From Oligoflexaceae bacterium (lineage in GTDB: Bacteria > Bdellovibrionota_B > Oligoflexia > Oligoflexales > Oligoflexaceae): 18,748 nt of DNA. Positions within the stretch are counted from its first letter, which is position 1. The number at the start of each line of letters is the position of its first letter. The stretch is taken from NCBI GenBank assembly GCA_947474445.1, contig CANJJY010000031.1:1-18748 (forward strand), written 5' to 3'. Under the pieces are notes generated by a model. It was not told where the DNA came from. It searched no databases and saw nothing but the letters and a program-made list of their open reading frames with translations. Below, piece after piece: positions 14,000 through 18,748 of the stretch. A program made the position numbers and the translations under genes.

Positions 14000-15035
14000 G
14001 CTCCGTCTTCCCCTCATGACCACAGAGACTACTCAAGGCATCATCGGCCGACGAATGATGAGATTCAGCTTGTTTGATGGCCTTTAAAAATTGTCCCATG
14101 TCTGCGGCTTTTGAACAGTCGAAAGCGCGCGCAAACTTTGCAGTATCGGGACTATAGAGTGATGCCCCCAAAATTGATGCGTTATTCCACTCTCTATCGC
14201 GCGCTGCCGCATAAATAGTGGTGACCATCGACGGGAACTTCTCGTTTTTATAGCGCTGGATAATCTCTGTTTTCAGGACTAGCTTGCGTTCATTGTTCAA
14301 CGATGAATCTTCAAAAATTTTCTGAAGATCTTCCTTCATCCCTTGGATCCAAAGTCTTAGCAATTCTTGATCGTTACGTTCATCTTCGAGGCTCTTTTGG
14401 CCAACAATATCACCTCTGCCTTTGAGAAATCGCTCGGCCAAATGAAAGCTGCCGAACTCCGCAAGATTTTCATTAAAGGTAACCGAACCCTGCGACCAAT
14501 AGGTCCTATGTACAAGCTCATGGAGCAAAAGCTGGACAAATTCGGGATCTGAACGCTTGGTCATCGAAGCATAAATAGGATCGTCAAACCAACCCAGGCT
14601 CGAAAAGGCCCCAACCGACCCTAGACTTACATCAAATCCCTGAGCCCGTAAAGCTTGAGCCTGTTCGTTGCGCTTCTCGCGGTTAAAATATCCGAGGTAG
14701 GGAACACGCCCGACGAGGGGGAACCACCACGTAAGAGATACCAATCGATCCGCGTATGCAGCCTGGACGAGATAGCTGACTTCAGCGGATTCTTCCGGTA
14801 TAAAGTGCTGATAAGCTCCCCCGGTATTAAGCCCCTGAGCGCGCGCAAAGGATAGGATGTCCCGGCTCAGGCTTAATTTGCTGTACAAGTCCTTCTGGCC
14901 CTTGACTCGAGCTGCGTCTATTACGCCATCGATCCCTACTCGACTGTTGTAAGCGTTGTTAAACCAATAAGCCTGCTGCAGCGAGTAGCACCCGCTGAGG
15001 GTAAGGAGCAAAGTCAGGCTTATGAGCCAATGCAA
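13989..15035 (-). CDS. Predicted zinc aminopeptidase lipoprotein (PF10023/COG4324-like)
   Basis: The 348-residue protein begins with a short lipoprotein signal ending LSGC (C16), with no basic residue before the hydrophobic stretch. A zinc site HELVH (172-176) is followed by NENLAEFGS (188-196), whose Glu is a likely third ligand. LTWWFPLVGRVPYLGYF (101-117) matches the motif I associate with the putative aminopeptidase family PF10023. Peptidase activity in this family is predicted from sequence. The start is TTG at 15035. The frame has no ATG upstream before a stop, the TTG gives a correct lipobox position, and AAGGA lies about 10 bases ahead. It heads an apparent operon with mgtE and the lipoate-ligase-like gene. 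Ser-less +2 (Tyr) still allows outer-membrane sorting. Confidence 0.87.
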   Translation of the reverse strand: MHWLISLTLLLTLSGCYSLQQAYWFNNAYNSRVGIDGVIDAARVKGQKDLYSKLSLSRDILSFARAQGLNTGGAYQHFIPEESAEVSYLVQAAYADRLVSLTWWFPLVGRVPYLGYFNREKRNEQAQALRAQGFDVSLGSVGAFSSLGWFDDPIYASMTKRSDPEFVQLLLHELVHRTYWSQGSVTFNENLAEFGSFHLAERFLKGRGDIVGQKSLEDERNDQELLRLWIQGMKEDLQKIFEDSSLNNERKLVLKTEIIQRYKNEKFPSMVTTIYAAARDREWNNASILGASLYSPDTAKFARAFDCSKAADMGQFLKAIKQAESHHSSADDALSSLCGHEGKTEHGR

Positions 15036-15093
15036 ATTGTTGGATTCCTTATGCGAGTCAGCTTCCTTTACCTATTGTGACGTCTCGCGCTTG

Positions 15094-15130
15094 AAAAGAA
15101 AAGCGCGACCCTTAGAGGGGTCGCGCTTTT
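15094..15130 (-). terminator. Strong intrinsic terminator of ileS
   Basis: Thirteen perfect base pairs join AAAAGCGCGACCC (15099-15111) and GGGTCGCGCTTTT (15118-15130) around a 6-base loop. Read on the minus strand the stem runs straight into TTTTCTTTT, an excellent U-tract, 28 bases after the ileS stop. The plus-strand reading also ends in TTTT, so it may act both ways. It separates ileS from the aminopeptidase-mgtE operon. Confidence 0.9.
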
Positions 15131-15157
15131 ATATTCCATCGGGCTATCGATTCACGA

Positions 15158-18100
15158 TCAGACTTTTTGAATAGCCAGTTCTACGCTAGTTTCAGCGACT
15201 TCAAATCGCCCCTGCAGAGCAAACGTCACTTTGTCTTTCACCTCCATGCGCCGTCCTTGAACTTCGGCGGCTATATAGTCCTGGAAATTGATGAAAGCCT
15301 TACGCAGATCGCCCTCAGCAGCAAATTCAATATCGATCTTATCCGTCACGAGCAGGCCGCTGTCTTTGCGAAAATTCTGCAATCTATTGATCAATTCGCG
15401 CGCCAAACCCTCAAGTATGAGCTCGTCACTCAGCCGCGTATCAAGTAAAACGGTTAAACCTAGCTCGGTGGCAATCAACCTTTCATCCTTAGGTCCGCGA
15501 TCCACCAACACATCGCCCAGTTGAATATCAAATCCCATCAGGCTTGCCGATTTTCCACTTTCAAGTTCAGCCAGCAGAGCCGCGACTTTCGTCGGCGTTT
15601 TATTCATCTCTTCTAAGTGAGATTTAAATGCACCGAGGTCTTTGCCGAGCCGTTTGCCGAGGGATTTGAGATTTGGCTTTACCGATAAATTCACATATTG
15701 AGTCTCATCGTTCGTGAAAGTAACTTCTTTCAAGTTGAGCTCACCCTTGAGTAACTCCTGGGCTTTCTCGATCAATCCCACATCGCTGTTTTGCCGCGCA
15801 ATAACCAGCATCCCGGGCAAAACCTGTCGCGTCTTGATTTGATGCTTCGCTCGGAGCGAGCGCCCAAGTTCTGCCACGGTTCGTACGAGAGTCATCTGGC
15901 GTTCGAGATCGGCAAGAATCAATTCTACTTTGACCTCGGGAATGTCGCAAAGATGGACGGATTCCGAAATTCCCGGGAGATCTTCCGTAAGGCCTCGATA
16001 GATACGATCGGCCATAAAAGGGGCAAAAGGAGCAAATAGCTTGGAAAACTCTACCAAAACATAATAGAGCGTTTCATAAGCTTCACGCGTATCTTGGCTT
16101 AAGCTCTGCCCACCAACCCAAAAACGCCGGCGACTCAGACGGATGTACCAGTTGGTCAAATCTTCTATAAATCCAATTACTTGCGGCACCACATTGAAGA
16201 GTTGGTAAGACTCCATTTCTTTGTGAACACCGGCTAGCAAGGTATGCAGCCGAGAAATCATCCAGCGATCAAGTTCACCCTGGACCTGAGGAGCTTGACC
16301 TTGAGCGAGCGAGGCCGATGGCTGCCATCGGTCTGCTTCAGCATAAGTACTTAAAAAGCTAAAAGCATTCCACAGGGGAAGAATAACGGTACGAGTCGTG
16401 TCCTTTACACCATCATTGGTGAAGCGGAGATCTTCGGCCCTCAAAACCGCTGAGTTAAGCATATATAGCCTGACGCTATCAGCCCCAAAGCTATCGATCA
16501 ACTCAATCGGTGGCGTATAGTTTTTCCAACGCTTCGACATTTTCTTGCCATCGGACGCGAGGATCAGTCCATTGACGACAACATTTTTAAAAGCAGGCTG
16601 TCCGAACAGCGCCGTACTCAGAACACTGAGCGTATAAAACCATCCGCGCGTCTGATCGAGTCCTTCCGCGATAAAATCAGCCGGGAAAGCTTCCTGAAAA
16701 CGTTCTTTATTTTCGAAAGGATAGTGAAGTTGCGCGTAAGGCATAGCCCCTGATTCAAACCAGCAATCGAAAACTTCAGGGATCCTCTGCATCTCGCCTT
16801 TGCAATGAGGGCAAGCAAAGCGAAAGTGGTCGATCCGGTGAATATGCAAATCATCGACGGAAGTGCCCACCAACTCTTCGAGCTCTTTGACACTCCCTAT
16901 ACAAAGGCGATGCGAAGCATCCGACTTGCATATATACATGGGGATCGGAGTCCCCCAGTAACGGTTGCGGCTGATAGCCCAATCGCGGGCGTTCTTCAGC
17001 CAATTGCCCATTCGGCCCTGCTGCAAATGCCCGGGAACCCAGTTGATTTTTAGGTTATTCGTTACCAGCTGTTCTTTGATTTGCTCGACCGCAACAAACC
17101 ACGAAGGTACGGCCCGGTAAATCAGAGGGCCACCCGTTCTCTCACACATGGGATAACTATGGACTAGAGTCTCATGCCGAAGAAGTTGTGACTTCTCCTT
17201 GAGCGCACGGATGATTTCTTTGTCTGCATCCTTGACAAAAAGTCCTCTGAAAGCCTCGATATTCCCAAGAAAACGCGCTTCTTCATCGAGGGGATCGACC
17301 AGGTCAATGCCCGCAGCACGGCAAACGCGAAAGTCATCTTCACCGTATGCAGGAGCCATGTGAACGACGCCGGTACCATCGTCCAGAGTTACAAAGGAAT
17401 CCCCTAGAATTCTAAAAGCGTTAGCGTGACCTTTATAATAAGGAAACAAAGGCTCGTAGCTGCGACCAATCAATTGTGCAGAGCTGATTTCTTCTATCAC
17501 TTCGGCACCAGAAAGCTCGTCCTTCTTGCCCTTCTTAAACACAGCTTCCAATCGAGCTTTTGCCAAATAGTAGATGTCGCCGTTTTCTTTGGCTTTCACC
17601 TTTACATAAGTTAGATCCGGACCTATCGCTAAGGCTAGGTTAGAAATCAAAGTCCAAGGAGTCGTGGTCCAGGCCAGAACGTAAGCATCTTCATCTTTCA
17701 ATTTGAATTTGACGGTTATCGCTGGATCCTGGACATCTTGATAGTTTTGATTAGCTTCGAAATTTGAAAGAACCGCGTTTAATCGGGGTGAGTACGGGAC
17801 GACCTTGTGCCCCTGGTAAACGAGACCCTTTTCATATAGAGTCTTGAATACCCACCAGACAGACTCCATGAATTCCTTGTCCATGGTCCTGTATTGGTTG
17901 TTCCAATCGACCCAGCGTCCAAGGCGGGTGATGGTTTTCTGCCACTCATCGGCGTAATGAAGGACAGATTGCCGACATAGTTCGTTGAACGAAGCGATGC
18001 CCATTTTCAGGATATCGTCACGCCCTTTGAGTTGATGGGTCTTCTCAATCTCATATTCTACAGGGACTCCGTGTGTATCCCAGCCGAACCGACGTTCTAC

Positions 18101-18331
18101 AGCAAAACCCCGCATATTCCAGTAGCGCGGCACCGTGTCTTTTATTGTGTTAGCGAGCAAATGACCATAGTGTGGCAGTCCATTCGCAAAAGGCGGACCA
18201 TCGTAGAACGCAAACTCCTTTTGCCCTTGTCTCTGTTCATTCGATCGTTCAAAGACTTTTTTCTGGTCCCAAAACGAGAGGATCTCTTCTTCCATCTGAG
18301 GAAGATTGACGTTTGATCCGGTAGCCTTCAT
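15158..18331 (-). CDS. ileS: Isoleucyl-tRNA synthetase, type 2 (eukaryote-like)
   Basis: IleRS charges tRNA-Ile and edits valine. The 1057-residue protein has class I signatures HYGH (54-57) in NGLPHYGHLLANTIKD and KMSKR (597-601) in ASDGKKMSKRWKNY. Both forms are characteristic of type 2 enzymes. The CP1 editing domain shows WTTTPWTL (221-228) and GTGVVHMAPAYGEDDF (319-334). The length and the C-terminal region after the anticodon domain (segments such as VNLSVKPNLKSLGKRLGKD) also fit IleRS2 rather than the ~930-residue type 1 enzyme with its C-terminal zinc finger. The start is placed at ATG 18331, just before NVNLPQMEEEILSFW where homology begins. AAAAGG lies 12 bases upstream. A TTG extension to 18442 would add 37 unrelated residues. 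The gene appears monocistronic, with a strong terminator behind it. Confidence 0.97.
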   Translation of the reverse strand: MKATGSNVNLPQMEEEILSFWDQKKVFERSNEQRQGQKEFAFYDGPPFANGLPHYGHLLANTIKDTVPRYWNMRGFAVERRFGWDTHGVPVEYEIEKTHQLKGRDDILKMGIASFNELCRQSVLHYADEWQKTITRLGRWVDWNNQYRTMDKEFMESVWWVFKTLYEKGLVYQGHKVVPYSPRLNAVLSNFEANQNYQDVQDPAITVKFKLKDEDAYVLAWTTTPWTLISNLALAIGPDLTYVKVKAKENGDIYYLAKARLEAVFKKGKKDELSGAEVIEEISSAQLIGRSYEPLFPYYKGHANAFRILGDSFVTLDDGTGVVHMAPAYGEDDFRVCRAAGIDLVDPLDEEARFLGNIEAFRGLFVKDADKEIIRALKEKSQLLRHETLVHSYPMCERTGGPLIYRAVPSWFVAVEQIKEQLVTNNLKINWVPGHLQQGRMGNWLKNARDWAISRNRYWGTPIPMYICKSDASHRLCIGSVKELEELVGTSVDDLHIHRIDHFRFACPHCKGEMQRIPEVFDCWFESGAMPYAQLHYPFENKERFQEAFPADFIAEGLDQTRGWFYTLSVLSTALFGQPAFKNVVVNGLILASDGKKMSKRWKNYTPPIELIDSFGADSVRLYMLNSAVLRAEDLRFTNDGVKDTTRTVILPLWNAFSFLSTYAEADRWQPSASLAQGQAPQVQGELDRWMISRLHTLLAGVHKEMESYQLFNVVPQVIGFIEDLTNWYIRLSRRRFWVGGQSLSQDTREAYETLYYVLVEFSKLFAPFAPFMADRIYRGLTEDLPGISESVHLCDIPEVKVELILADLERQMTLVRTVAELGRSLRAKHQIKTRQVLPGMLVIARQNSDVGLIEKAQELLKGELNLKEVTFTNDETQYVNLSVKPNLKSLGKRLGKDLGAFKSHLEEMNKTPTKVAALLAELESGKSASLMGFDIQLGDVLVDRGPKDERLIATELGLTVLLDTRLSDELILEGLARELINRLQNFRKDSGLLVTDKIDIEFAAEGDLRKAFINFQDYIAAEVQGRRMEVKDKVTFALQGRFEVAETSVELAIQKV

Positions 18332-18643
18332 AAATTTTTGTAACCTTTTCGAGAGGTTCTGGTCGAAATCGGGAAAAGTAAGCGCGTGGGCGGTCCGAGC
18401 CTCCTTTCTACACCCGAAAAACTGGCTAAACAATAGGAACAAGGCCGGCGCGACGGGAGACTAAGCAGTAAGAATCGCCTACGGGAACTCTGTCCCTCCG
18501 TCTACACCGCCAACTGTCCACGACTAGTGCGTTTTTTTAGGCGAGCTGACTTAGCCCAAACCAGTCTTATTGGCATTAAAATTGCTTCTATTGTGTAATC
18601 TTGACATTTCATTTCGCCTGTGTCAGGAGGGTGCAACGTATCA
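18332..18643. other. Gene-free divergent region between ileS and the right-edge gene
   Basis: This 312-base stretch holds the ileS leader (minus) and the promoter of the next gene (plus, 18570-18599). It also has a strong ribosome-site-like GAAAGGAGG on the minus strand (18400-18408) with no start codon after it, and a run of seven T at 18532-18538. Minus-strand ORFs here have no recognisable product. No tRNA or T-box-like leader was seen, and I could not place the ileS promoter. Confidence 0.6.
18570..18599 (+). promoter_or_regulatory. Probable sigma70 promoter of the right-edge gene
   Basis: TTGGCA (18570-18575, 5 of 6) is followed by 18 bases and TGTAAT (18594-18599, 5 of 6). Transcription would start near 18606, just ahead of the ribosome site at 18625-18630. 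A second TTGACA sits immediately downstream (18601-18606) but has no matching -10. Confidence 0.55.
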
Positions 18644-18748
18644 ATGGGGTCCCTGACTATGTTAGGTCTTATCGCTATGAACTCCCGCCATTTCATTCAA
18701 AAAGCGCTTGGTCTAAGCCTCGCACTTTTGAGCTGGATTGCGCCCGAA
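18644..18748 (+). CDS. N terminus of a probable exported protein (cut by window end)
   Basis: An open frame runs off the right edge. Three in-frame ATGs are possible: 18644 (AGGAGG 13 bases upstream), 18659 and 18677. From 18677 the peptide begins MNSRHFIQKALGLSL and continues LALLSWIAP, a basic n-region followed by a hydrophobic core, like a Sec signal peptide. From 18644 an extra hydrophobic MGSLTMLGLIA precedes it. The frame is supported by a good promoter and ribosome site and has no stop over 35 codons. The function cannot be told from what is visible. Confidence 0.55.
   Translation, partial: MGSLTMLGLIAMNSRHFIQKALGLSLALLSWIAPE

Noticed and set aside
18332..18442. In-frame TTG extension adding 37 residues to IleS
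   Set aside because: There is no ribosome site before the TTG and no family resemblance. ATG 18331 directly precedes the conserved N terminus.
18502..18696. 64-residue minus-strand open frame upstream of ileS
   Set aside because: It lacks a recognisable motif and overlaps the promoter and start of the plus-strand exported protein.

Overview
This window reads as an ordinary, gene-dense stretch of a Gram-negative bacterial chromosome with roughly balanced base composition. It has 14 protein genes, two of them cut by the window ends. There is no sign of phage, insertion sequence, CRISPR, rRNA or tRNA. The gene mix is a folate-dependent TrmFO, a proteobacterial-type glutathione synthetase, lipoproteins with Ser after the lipobox Cys, a PF10023-type aminopeptidase and a eukaryote-like (type 2) isoleucyl-tRNA synthetase. 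This points to a delta-proteobacterial or Bdellovibrionota/Oligoflexia-like organism. That assignment is inference from gene content and was not checked by any search.

Layout. Bases 1-2823 (minus) hold the tail of a glycolytic operon, pgk-tpiA, followed by trmFO. The genes are 11 and 20 bases apart, and the ribosome site of tpiA overlaps the pgk stop. A divergent region at 2824-2941 carries a plausible sigma70 promoter for gshB. Bases 2942-5978 (plus) hold gshB, a double-LysM lipoprotein and a matrixin-like zinc protease with a probable lipoprotein signal. valS follows at 6273-8939, with its own TTGACA-containing leader. A long imperfect palindrome at 8953-9013 separates valS from the opposing pair queE and a class III aminotransferase (minus, 3 bases apart). 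A six- or seven-pass membrane protein of unknown role (10983-11897, plus) diverges from queE across only 26 bases. Bases 11909-15035 (minus) form an operon: PF10023 aminopeptidase lipoprotein, mgtE (11-base overlap) and a short lipoate-ligase-like protein. A strong 13-bp terminator at 15099-15130 separates this operon from ileS (15158-18331, minus). The right edge has a good promoter and the first codons of a probable exported protein.

Functional themes are central carbon metabolism (pgk, tpiA), translation and tRNA modification (valS, ileS, trmFO, queE), redox and cofactor metabolism (gshB, lplA-like), magnesium import (mgtE) and the cell envelope (LysM lipoprotein, matrixin, aminopeptidase lipoprotein). 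I found no coherent undescribed system. The points most worth a second look are a hairpin that completely pairs the ribosome-binding site of the LysM lipoprotein gene, the tight pairing of queE with an aminotransferase of unknown substrate, and three complementary segments at the ileS terminator that allow alternative hairpins.
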